A DNA stretch of 64,000 bases, from contig OZ038454.1 in NCBI GenBank assembly GCA_964036195.1, positions 8,928,001 through 8,992,000 of the forward strand. Direction: 5' to 3'. The position numbers and the translations under genes were made by a program. A model generated the notes under the pieces. It did not search any database, had not been told where the DNA came from, and saw only the letters and a program-made list of their open reading frames with translations. Source of the stretch: Sphaerolaimus hirsutus (taxonomy: Eukaryota; Nematoda; Chromadorea; Monhysterida; Sphaerolaimidae). Below, piece by piece: positions 53,858 to 63,241 of the stretch (positions within the stretch are counted from its first letter, which is position 1; each line of letters begins with the position of its first letter).

Positions 53858-55134
53858 ATGTCAACTTCAACTGTGATCTCCTCACTAATTCTTTTGGCAT
53901 CGGTCCTAAGTTTTGCCGCGGCGGCACCTTCATAGGTGTGCGGCGCTAAGGCTGGCACTGACTGCCCCCCAGAAATGTGCGTCGATGCCGGCGCCAAGAA
54001 TGGCAAGTGTGTCAAACAAGGCAATCGCATCATGTGGACTGGGGTTTGCTCGATTTATTTGATTTTGTCAACTAAAATGGAGGTCGATTTCAGTTGACAT
54101 CGACTTTGATGTTAACTGATGTGTATGACCCGAATGCTGGGAATGGGGATGGTAGGCAAACGCCGTCCGTTGTAAATGTTTTCTTTCACAAAATTAATGT
54201 AAATTTTCGGTGTTTGGGTACGTGGGTACTTTGGATCTGTCTGGGGAGCAAAACAGTATTTGTCACTTTAATTATAGCAATGTGACACATTTAGGTATCT
54301 TAGTTATTGTCTTTTTTGTTTAGAAAATGAAGAAGCAGCTTTTTGTCATTCCAATCGCATTTACAGTGCTGGGTCACAATACATTCTCGTTACAGTTTCT
54401 AAAATATCAACCCGGGTAAAATCTGTCAAACTTGTTCTATCTTTTCACAACTCTGGATCAATTTTTATCTGATAACGTAACATTCTGATCTGATCTGCAG
54501 ACTTCCATGAGCTACCCAAAGCCGGCAGACACGAAGAACAAGAACTGCGGAGCCGCAGCCGGCACCGATTGTCCCAACTTTGTGTGCGTCGACAAAAAGC
54601 ACGGCCAGGGCAAATGTACGCAGAAAAATGGCGTGTGGACGTTTAGGTGTGTGCCCTTTGCGATATCGCTCTGATGGCGCTGCGCATAGTAATGTCAACT
54701 GCCAGTAAACTCAAAATTTGGTAAACACAAACAAACTTTCAATATCATTTGAGTTCACTGGAATTAAGTCTTCCTCAACTGCAGTTGACGAAGAGTATTA
54801 ATAACATTCCAGTAAACTCAAGTGCGTTCAAGGCAGAGTTATGAGTTTACTAAATTTTCAAAATTTAGTGGTGTCAGCGTTGTAAACTTTTTGCTGCGCT
54901 TGGTGGTTCTGGGCAAGTGCCGCGTATCATCACCTTAGCAACTTCTCCGAAAACGTCATTCAAAAAATTCTCATTTACCAGAACCGCCGTCAAACCAAGC
55001 CCAAATGAAAACTGTGGCGCCAAGGCGGGCACCAACTGCCCCGATTTCGTTTGTGTCGACAAAAAATATGGCAAGGGTGAATGCACGCAGAAAAATGGAG
55101 TGTGGCAATTTAGGTGCGTTGCGGTACTGGTGAC

Positions 55135-55401
55135 TAGTGATGGGAAAAGCGCCAGGACTTTGGCGCCAAGCGCCAAAAGTGCTATGGCGCTTTTCCGAAC
55201 ACTAGCGTCAAGCGACAGCGCTGGTGTTTTTGTCCCAGCGCAACGCAAAAAATGTCGTCAAGCGCCACAAGCACCGTGGCGCTTTTCACATGTGTAGCGC
55301 CAATGGCGGTAACCCAAAATATCGACATAGTGCTCTTTTCTTTGACGTTAGCGCACTGGGCTAGTGCCAGGCGCCAGCGCCACGACGCTTTTCCATCACT
55401 A
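55135..55401. mobile_element. hAT-like GGCGCC element, near-perfect 8-bp TSD
   Basis: The ends TAGTGATGGGAAAAGCGCCA and GACGCTTTTCCATCACTA are flanked by CTGGTGAC and CTAGTGAC (7 of 8 match). It begins 21 bp after exon 3 of the four-module gene. Confidence 0.8.
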
Positions 55402-55682
55402 CTAGTGACTGACCCACCACTACACTGACTGACCCACCACCACCACCCACTACCTAAATCGGGGGTACGATTTTGAAGGGTGAGCGAGCCTGCCTGTCGC
55501 CAAAACTCGGAATCGCCTGGTCAAAGTTGTTGATATTGGAAAATGATATCTATACATAGTTTCATGTTGGAACTGACATGATAATTGTGAAAGAAACGTG
55601 TAATTTAGCGAGGGCTGGCGCCGGCGAGCCCGCCCGACGATACTTTGCTCACCCTTCGTTCCATCCGTCAACGTCACCAGTG

Positions 55683-55908
55683 TAGTGATGTAAAAGCGCC
55701 ATGGCGCTTTTGGACTTTTGACGCCATTATGCTGTGGCGCTTTTGGCGCTTGGCGCTATTTTCGCCCGGCGCCAGGAACAAAATGCCTGGAGCTGGTGCT
55801 TGGCGCAATTTTTCTCTGGCGCCATTGGCGCTTGGCGCTAGGTTTCGAAAAAACGCCATGGCGCTTTTGGCGCTTGGCGCCAAAATTCTGGCGCTTTCCA
55901 CATCACTA
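55683..55908. mobile_element. hAT-like GGCGCC element, perfect 8-bp TSD
   Basis: The ends TAGTGATGTAAAAGCGCCAT and GGCGCTTTCCACATCACTA are flanked by exact CACCAGTG (55675-55682 and 55909-55916). 226 bp, the most compact full copy of the family in this window. Confidence 0.88.
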
Positions 55909-56551
55909 CACCAGTGTTTCTATATCCTATCAACTCAATCAAACAAAAACTCAGCTCGGCGCCGATCAAAGCGGCCGGTGGCTCCGGCACGGGCACCAGC
56001 GCCAACGCCAACGCCAAGGGCAAGAACTGCGGCGCCAAGGCCGGCACCAACTGCCCCGAGCAGATGTGCGTCGACAAGAAGTACAACGGCAAGGGTAGCT
56101 GCACCGAGATCGGCCCCGGCAAATGGAGATGGAACAGTGGGAAGATACCCGCGTGATGGAATGTTTTGATGGGTGTATTTACCTACTGCTTTTGTGCGAT
56201 ATTTAGAAAGTTTTTGGGTGATGTTGTGTCGATTGAATGAAAAAAAAGCTGTGATTGTGAGGAGTGGCACGTGCACTGAAATGTTGGTGCTTTCTACCTT
56301 ATTATATTTACCTATTAAAATACCTATACTCGGCGGAGCGCAAATATGTGCAGAATCAGATGGCTTATGGTAGGTTTCCATACTCAGTGGTATGTCTGCC
56401 AAGTACAGGTACCTACAATTTTTTGTGCAGGCGTGACTTGGTGTTGTATGCTTTTACTATAAAATACACTTCATGTGCAGTGCTAGAATTGGTGGTAATG
56501 ACATAGTCATAGCCAGGTATGGGCATAGACAGACTTCATGGGTCACCCATC

Positions 56552-56902
56552 TAGGGTTGGAAAAAAAACGTTTTTTTAACTCGATGTTTTTATAAAAAAC
56601 AACGTTTTTTTAATATAAAACGTTTTTTTCAAAAGCTCCCAGATATGACCTTGTGTCAACATATATAGGTATATCAGACAGTGGCAATACTCTGTGATGT
56701 TATATATGACCATATAATGACTGTTGAGCCATGGGACAGCATTATAAGTGGTGTTTTGTGTCAAAAATATCCATTTTTTTGTCGATACGTAGTGCCTAGT
56801 ACTAAAAATTTCGGTCGATGTTTTAAAAAAAAAACATTTCGGACGTCATGTTGTTGTTTTTTAAAACAACGTTTTTTTAAAAAAAAACATCGGCCATCCC
56901 TA
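56552..56902. mobile_element. hAT-like TAGGGTTGG element, perfect 8-bp TSD
   Basis: It begins TAGGGTTGGAAAAAAAACG and ends CATCGGCCATCCCTA. CACCCATC flanks it on both sides (56544-56551 and 56903-56910). It is a short deletion derivative of the 2.1-kb element at 18778-20895. Confidence 0.85.
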
Positions 56903-56921
56903 CACCCATCTCATCACAAAT

Positions 56922-57440
56922 TTACTGAAACAGCTTCTTCAGCTCATTTGTACATTCCAATTTAGCTACAGTTGTTTCAGGAGTTTGGGAGAATTTTTGG
57001 GTGTGGTACAAGATGATGGGACAATTTGTGATGGAACATTTATCTGTAGTTGGCTTGTCCCAAAAATCCTGCTCCAACCTTCTTGGTAACAGGCAGAGTA
57101 TAGTCACTAATGACAGCAGCTTTATCAGGGTCAACACATCAGCATCAGGGATTCCATCAGCACTTATCACATTCCCCAGTTACTGGATCCTCTCCATCAA
57201 AAAAATCACATTTGCAAGGATAAGCTTGCATGCCCACTTTGCACACGGTGTAGATAACATCTATTAGGTGTTGAATGTGCTGATCAAAGGTGTGAAAGAG
57301 ATAATAATATCATACAAATAAGCATGGTAGAATGTTGCATCAAGCATCAAGATGTTGTTCATGGTGGAATGTCAGAGAAGCATCCTGCAATCCATGGTGT
57401 GCACTTCCCCTCGAAGGACTGGTCAACTGCAGTAAATTAG
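56922..57440 (-). mobile_element. Ty3/gypsy-type reverse transcriptase fragment, decayed
   Basis: On the minus strand, pieces in different frames resemble the reverse-transcriptase to RNase H part of a Ty3/gypsy polyprotein in the right order: a region like HTFDQHIQHL, then QAYPCKCDFF, then VISADGIPDAD, then a short WDKP/ANY-like region. Stops and frameshifts separate them, so it is inactive. No LTR was recognised. A GGCGCC element adjoins its 5' side. Confidence 0.6.
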
Positions 57441-57600
57441 TGGTGGAATGGCGCCTTAGGCGCTTGGCGCCCTTTCTATGGCGCCCCTGGCGCCTGGCGC
57501 CCACTTTCTGAAAGGCGCCCTTTTTCTGTGGCGCCCTTGGCGCCTGGGTGCCCTGCCCTAAAAGGGCGCCAAAATGGCGCCAGCTTAGTTTCAAGGTGAT
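57440..57600. repeat. GGCGCC-rich repeat block
   Basis: Starting near TAGTGGTGGAATGGCGCC, this consists of GGCGCCTGGCGCCC-type words, like the interior of the TAGTGATG hAT family. The right end and TSD are not identifiable. Confidence 0.45.
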
Positions 57601-58435
57601 CGTCTGTGGATAATCGAAATTCGCTGTAAAAATGGACGAAGTCATAAAGAGTGGATGAAATTGTTTTTCGTCCAACGGTTCATCAGATGTGTCTAAGTGA
57701 TCAGAAGCAGATAAAGCCGGAGTTACAGCATAACGATAAATAGAAGGTGATACGACAAATGAAATGTCACCGAAAAATTCATTATTTTCATGTTTTCAAG
57801 TTTTTTATTGAAAATAAATGTTCAAAACTCCAATTTGAATGAATAAATTTTCATATTGGATATGTTAAATTCGAATTTCAACAAATCAATTTCACCGTGA
57901 CGCCCAAAAATCAATTTGTCGATGGCTATTTCAAGCAATGACCGCTGACAAATTGATTTTAGGGCATCACCGTGAAATTGATTTGTCGGCGAACGATGAA
58001 CCCACTGGGGGTTCATATAGGTAGATGGTAAATCGCTCATCCAGGATGATAGATAATTTGAGTGAAAATTGGGGCAAAATTTCTCAATAAATTTCCGGTG
58101 ACTTTCTGTTGATATTGTCCCGTTGATTCTGGTACATAAATTACAAGTGAAGTACGTAAAATACACTTTCTGAATCAATAGTTGAAAACTTAAGAGATCA
58201 AAGCCAATTGAGGCTTCTAGTTCCGAATGTCGGTATCTCCATCATTTGAGGTTTTTCCATAATCGCATTTGAAACTTCAACGTTGGCCCGAGCGGGCAAT
58301 TTTCAAATGAGAACCTTTGCCCGAAACTTTTTGAAAAGCTTATAAATTTCTCTACATTTTCCATATTTACAACCCTGTGGCCGGCGTATATACCTAGAGT
58401 TATAATGATTTGATTGACAGCAGGTCAGCAGACTC

Positions 58436-58920
58436 AGTGGAGATACCCTGTTTCGAGAGATTTTTTTCAAAAAAATCACTCGAAACAGGGTATCTCCACT
58501 TAGTCCATGGGATCGATCAACTGGGTGGTGGTGCTGCCATTCTGCTGGCCCCACTTAAGAGCAAATTTCTTACTCTGAGAGCAGTGAGATACCCTGTTTC
58601 GGACAAAGACTTTTTGGAGATACCCTGTTTCCGACAAAGATTTTTTTGGAGATACCCTGTTTCGGATGATTTTTTTCAAAAACTGGTTTGGAATTCTATA
58701 CCGTAATTCGGATAATTTTTTCTGTTTTGTATGGGAATTTGGACTGATTGCTTCAAATTTATACCGTAATTCGGATGATTTTTTCCGTTGGTGGAGATAC
58801 CCTGTTTCGAGTGAAATTTTTGGTGGCTCTTTTTGGAGATACCCTGTTTCGAGTGAATTTTTTCCAATGTGAGGGTGGAGATACCCTGTTTCGGATGATT
58901 TTTTTTGTTTTTTCTAAAAA
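58436..58920. repeat. GGAGATACCCTGTTTCGGA direct repeats with a hairpin
   Basis: 58436-58500 is a near-perfect 65-bp hairpin (AGTGGAGATACCCTGTTTCG and its inverse). GGAGATACCCTGTTTCG(G/A) then recurs about seven times in one direction up to 58900, alternating with ATACCGTAATTCGGATGATT. Open frames here reflect the repeat only. Confidence 0.7.
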
Positions 58921-58928
58921 TCGGCATA

Positions 58929-59331
58929 TACCGTATATCCTCGAATAAGTCCCCCGGGGAGTTATTTTTTCGTCAGAGCTTTTGAGGGGGGAGTTATTCA
59001 AGGGTGGGGAGTTATTCAAGGGGGGGAGTTATTATTTCCTCACAAGTTCAGGAAAACTTGCAGGTAGGTAGGTGTATGTACAGCGTGTAAAATACACACT
59101 TTCGTGTTAATGCTTTCGCTGCTCTAGGCTAACATTCTTTTGTATTTTTTGTCTCACACACTGCACTGCACTTGCATTTCGTTTTTTCACTTGTTGCACT
59201 ATATCCTCCACTCATCACAGAGGGGGAGTTATTCAAGGGGTGGAGTTATTTTTTCGCCAGGGTTTTTGAGGGGGGAGTTATTCAAGGGTGGGGAGTTATT
59301 CAAGGGGGGTCTTATTCGAGGATATACGGTA
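58929..59331. mobile_element. TACCGTATATCC element, full-size copy
   Basis: It begins TACCGTATATCCTCGAATAA and ends TTATTCGAGGATATACGGTA. Near each end are GGGGAGTTATTCAAGGG repeats. The roughly 190-bp middle is unrelated to the TACCGTATTTCC family. Confidence 0.78.
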
Positions 59332-59457
59332 TATATCTCGGGAACGGTATAAGATATTGAAAAAATTATTTTTCTATCGTGAAGAAATAAGTGCACTTAT
59401 CACAGATCCGCACTTAACTCATTTTTTTACACTTTGGTCTTTACCGACATTCGGAAC

Positions 59458-59913
59458 TACCGTATTTCCTCGAAATACCCCCCGGGGGGTGATTGTTTCA
59501 TAGTGGTCCCGAGAGGGGGGGGGGGTGAAACGAGGGGGGGGGTATTTCGAGGGGGGGGGGTTATTATTTCACAAGAAAAATTTTGAAAACCAAGTACGAA
59601 ATTGTCGTCTGAAACGTACGCAGACGTCGAAAAATGCAACAAAAACCGCCATTTATAAGGTTCTGTAGACTAATATTAGTATGTAGGTGGTATGTACACT
59701 GTTCTAACGTGACACCGACATCGTTTTAACGTGTGTTCTGCAGTACACAGAACACAAACTACAGTTATTGTCATGTACGTTCCCTTTACACTCAATTTGG
59801 GGGGGGGTATTTCGAGGGGGGGGGGTGATTGTTTCATAGTGGTCTCGAGAGGGGGGGGGGTCAAACGAGGGGGGGGTATTTCGAGGGGGGGGGTATTTCG
59901 AGGAAATACGGTA
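59458..59913. mobile_element. TACCGTAT-family element, full-size copy
   Basis: It starts TACCGTATTTCCTCGAAATA and ends GGGTATTTCGAGGAAATACG. G tracts, GTTTCATAGTGGTC repeats near both ends and an inner ACGTGTGTTCTGCAGTACAC block are typical. This is a good reference copy of the family. Confidence 0.82.
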
Positions 59914-60411
59914 GATGCCTCAATTGGTCAATTAGTTAATGGTGCCATAGTTGTTCAAACGTACCTATTTACTTTTACTCGATAAATACGTATACTCGAG
60001 TACTTAGGTATACTTTTACGAGTGCTTTTACATAGGTATACTTTTTTAAAGTACTTGAGTACAGAAAACGTATTTTGGATCGCATTTTATTTAGGTTTCT
60101 CAAGGCATAGAAGGGGGAAAAGGGAGACAATAAGCGAAAAAAACGGGAAACAAAAATATAGTCAAAAATTGTGTAAAATAAGCAAAAAGTTATGAAAATG
60201 ACTGATTTTGAGTGACATTTCTTGAAAATTTTGGCGACATTTCTCAAAAGTACTCAGGTTTACGTTTTCTGCGGGGAAAAGTACGTTTACTCATGAGCAA
60301 AAGTAAAAAAATTTACTTTACGTTTTCTGCACTCAAGGCGGGAGTAAAAAATAAATACGTTATGTTTACGTATACTTTGAAAAAAGTTCGGTACTTTTAA
60401 CAACTCTGAAT

Positions 60412-60661
60412 GGCGCCACAAGCTAGTTTTCATGGTTCCAATTTGAAAACTCCACCGAAATCTTGTCCATCTCCTAAAACAGTCATCAGTTCATGGACTG
60501 ATCATTTCTGTAAACCTATAATTGCATCCCAATACTAGTGCACTGAGACCACTAAGTGGTCAGCTGCGGGATGGTGGAAGCGTCAATCAGCGTTCGCGTC
60601 GCCATTCAGTTTTTGGACGAGTTTTCAAATCGGAACCATGAAAGCTAGCTTGTGTGGCCAC
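60412..60661. mobile_element. GGCGCCACAAGCTAGTTTTC foldback MITE
   Basis: GGCGCCACAAGCTAGTTTTC with ATGGTTCCAATTTGAAAACT is mirrored by AGTTTTCAAATCGGAACCAT and AAAGCTAGCTTGTGTGGCC. The ends resemble the CACACACTAGTT group, but the interior differs. Confidence 0.65.
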
Positions 60662-60773
60662 AATGATGCAAATTTTTCATTTCCGGGAAATTTCGCTTTC
60701 CACCATCCTGTTTTCAGCATCTACCTATCTGTTTTCCGATTTTAGTAAACGCAAAGATTTCCATTTTGTTGGC

Positions 60774-61371
60774 TACCGTAAAAAGCGTAAATGCTCCAAT
60801 AAGGCGACTGTCGGTTTATTGTTTTCAGCACATTTTTGGGCGTCGCATTATTGGAGGGGTAGCTTTATTGGAGAGGGTCGCATTGTATTTTTCGACACCT
60901 CAACAACTCAACTGTTCATTTAACTCGTATGAGCATGGCATCGTAAAGCAATAATCACATCAAAGCCACAAAATTCTTTAAATACTTAATGCCAGCACAC
61001 ACACTAGTTTACCAACACGAAATGCTCGACCATTTTGGTAAACTGTTTTGATAAAACAGTACGAAGCACCGTACAAATCTGTACTGTGTTTCATCCTGTT
61101 TTGTCAAAACAGTTTACCAAAATGGTCGAGCATTTTGTGTTGGTAAACTAGTGTGTGTGCGCCCAATATTCAGAATCAACGATATCAGATTAGCCGCGTC
61201 CGAAGATTGCGACTTCGTTTTTTTAAAAATACTTTTCTTTGGGGGTCGGATTATTGGAGGGGGTCGGATTATTGGAGAGGGTTGCTTTATACTTACACAA
61301 CGTGCCAAAAGAGTCACTATTGGAGAGGTCGCTTTATTGGACATCCTTATAGAGCATTTACGGTATTTTTG
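60774..61371. mobile_element. TACCGTAAA element with nested MITE
   Basis: The outer ends TACCGTAAAAAGCGTAAATG and AGAGCATTTACGGTA are inverted, with inner repeats of TTATTGGAG(A/G)GGG. A CACACACTAGTTTACC MITE is nested at 60991-61163. Confidence 0.6.
60991..61163. mobile_element. CACACACACTAGTTTACC foldback MITE
   Basis: GCACACACACTAGTTTACCA is mirrored by TGGTAAACTAGTGTGTGTGC. Further pairing of ATGCTCGACCATTTTGGTAA with TTACCAAAATGGTCGAGCAT makes an almost complete hairpin. Confidence 0.78.
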
Positions 61372-63011
61372 ATGCGGTTTACAAAAATCAAAAAGGTTAA
61401 CAGTGTCAAAAAAGTCAAAAAGGACTTGACAAAATAGACTGAAAAATTGCAAAAAAATTGATGGGTGTATTCAATAGAAGGGTGAGCAAAAAACGTCAAT
61501 AAAAAGGTTTAAGAGCACCCTTCTATTAGAGCAAACTAAATACCGTAATAGAGCTGGTATATAGCTGCTCTGAGCTAGTTTTTATGAGGATTATAATTAT
61601 GGGGATCGTTATGATAATGATAGGCTGATTGGTGGCTAAAGCAGCACTGGTGACACTGACAGATGGAACAATGGATCAAAAAGTTCCATCAAACGAATTC
61701 GCCGACGCCAGCGCTCACTAAATTATACGTTTCTTTTGTGCATTTAAAAGCTTGTCTGCTGTAATTTAGCCAGCGTTGGTGCTGGCGAATCTGACCAAAT
61801 GGCACTTAATTTATTTTTCTTTCAATCTTGTCAGTGTCCCCAGTGCTGTCAGCGTTGTGAAAAATACTGAACTTTTTTTAAAGTACGCGTAAACATGAAG
61901 TAAATTATTTTCATTGACTCAAACTGAGTACAGAAAACATAAACATAAAAACAATTTACCTTTGCGTAAAAGGTGGGTAAAATACTGGAAAATGTAAAAG
62001 TGAATATTTTTCCATGAGCAGTGAATATTTTGTACCCAGGAAAACGTAAATTAGAGTAAAAATATTTTTCTGAAAAATGTAGCAGTGATTTTTTCTAATC
62101 AATCATTTCTGTTGCCATTTCAGCAGCCATATTGATCTGTTTAAGCCATTTTCTTTAGAAAAAACACTTCTCCAAATGTATACTCCAGGGTTGATTTTTA
62201 CTCAGCTCCCTCACCAAAAATCGTGCAGATAAATACATGCAGCATGCTCAGTGCTCACTTTTCATGCCCAGATAAAGTTTTGAAATACGTTTTCTGTATA
62301 CGGGTATTTACTTTCAAAAAATATGCATAAAGGTGGGTAAACGTAAAAACTTTTTTTATAGAAAACGTAGACATAATTACGCAGTACTCGAGTATACGTA
62401 TTTTTGAGTAAATGTAAATACGTTTTAACCACTGCAATCGGCTCGGCACCAGTCTTCACAGCATAACGACAAGTGGGAGCTGAAGGCGACAAATTCAGTG
62501 TTGACAAAGTACAAATACTGAAGAACGCTTAGATATATCCATCGCTAAATTGAGTCGTTGAAAGTACAAACCGATATCTACATGGTGTCCAGAAATTACC
62601 CGAAAAGCTTCAGTAATCCTTAAAATATAAATATAAATAAAAAATTGTCGCTACTGTCGATAAAAATCGCTATTTGTCGGCAACATTTCTCGTGAGAATG
62701 GCCGACAAATAGCAAAACTTTCATTTTCAATTTATATTTCGCGAACCAACAGAGCTTTTTGGATAATTTTTGGCAGGATGTAGATATCGGTTAGTGCTTT
62801 CAACATGTCAATTTTGGGATGGATATCTCTAAGCGTTCTAGAGTAGGTATATGTAATTTGTCGACACTGAATTTATCGCTTCAGTTTCTAAGTTTCGATT
62901 TATCGCTATTTATCGTTATGTTGTAAATCACCCTTAATCATAAAAATCCCCATCATCATAAACAAACACGGCAAAATGGACTTAATGCACTATAATTAAT
63001 GTTATCTATCA

Positions 63012-63172
63012 CTGTTACACCGCGTTTGTCGGATGATGCTTTTTAAACGTGAAATAATTACACAGTGGATAACAAAACGAACAGCGAACACCGCGACTAT
63101 TTAAACAGCCCGAAATCTACTTCCCAAAACCAAACTGAACAACTGACAAATCGCCAAAAGTCATTTCCAACC
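63012..63172 (+). promoter_or_regulatory. Upstream region of the third cysteine-family gene
   Basis: It is homologous in order to 53697-53857. CTATTTAAAC at about 63098-63107 is the best TATA-like candidate, about 70 bp before the ATG. Confidence 0.4.
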
Positions 63173-63241
63173 ATGATCTACTCGCTTTTGCTTCTGGCGT
63201 CGGTGCTGAGCTTCGCCGCAGCGGCACCTACCAAACAAACG
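63173..63241 (+). CDS. Signal-peptide exon of a third cysteine-family gene (partial)
   Basis: It encodes 23 residues: MIYSLLLLASVLSFAAAAP then TKQT, ending at ACG|GTAACT, phase 0. LLASVLSFAAAAP is identical to the signal peptide of the gene at 53858, and the upstream region is also duplicated. Downstream exons are expected beyond the window, because 63242-64000 is AT-rich, intron-like sequence with no module. Confidence 0.7.

Larger units (their letters stand above)
53858..56156 (+). pseudogene. Four-module cysteine-rich gene with in-frame TAG
   Basis: Four exons in phase: 53858-54043, 54501-54646, 54982-55113, 55955-56156. Exon 1 encodes a signal peptide (LILLASVLSFAAAAPS), then TAG at 53933-53935, then a module starting VCGAKAGTDCPPEMCVD. 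The other exons each carry one module (for example ENCGAKAGTNCPDFVCVDK) and the last ends GKIPA. The modules share CGxxAGxxCPxxxCV with the minus-strand gene but add a terminal KNGVW segment. The paralogue at 63173 has a splice donor soon after AAAAP, so CTTCATAG may be the leftover 3' end of a lost intron. The downstream exons look intact, so the stop could be recent, an allele, a sequence error, or avoided by another start. Intron 3 holds two hAT-like elements. Confidence 0.6.
56157..63172. other. 7-kb intergenic region rich in inserted elements
   Basis: Between the four-module gene and the next family member I find no host gene. It contains a hAT-like element, a Ty3/gypsy fragment, a GGCGCC block, TACCGTAT-type elements and foldback MITEs, all listed separately. 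AAGTACG-type dispersed repeats lie near 59.96-60.40 and 61.85-62.43 kb. 62.43-63.0 kb is plain AT-rich sequence. Confidence 0.55.
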
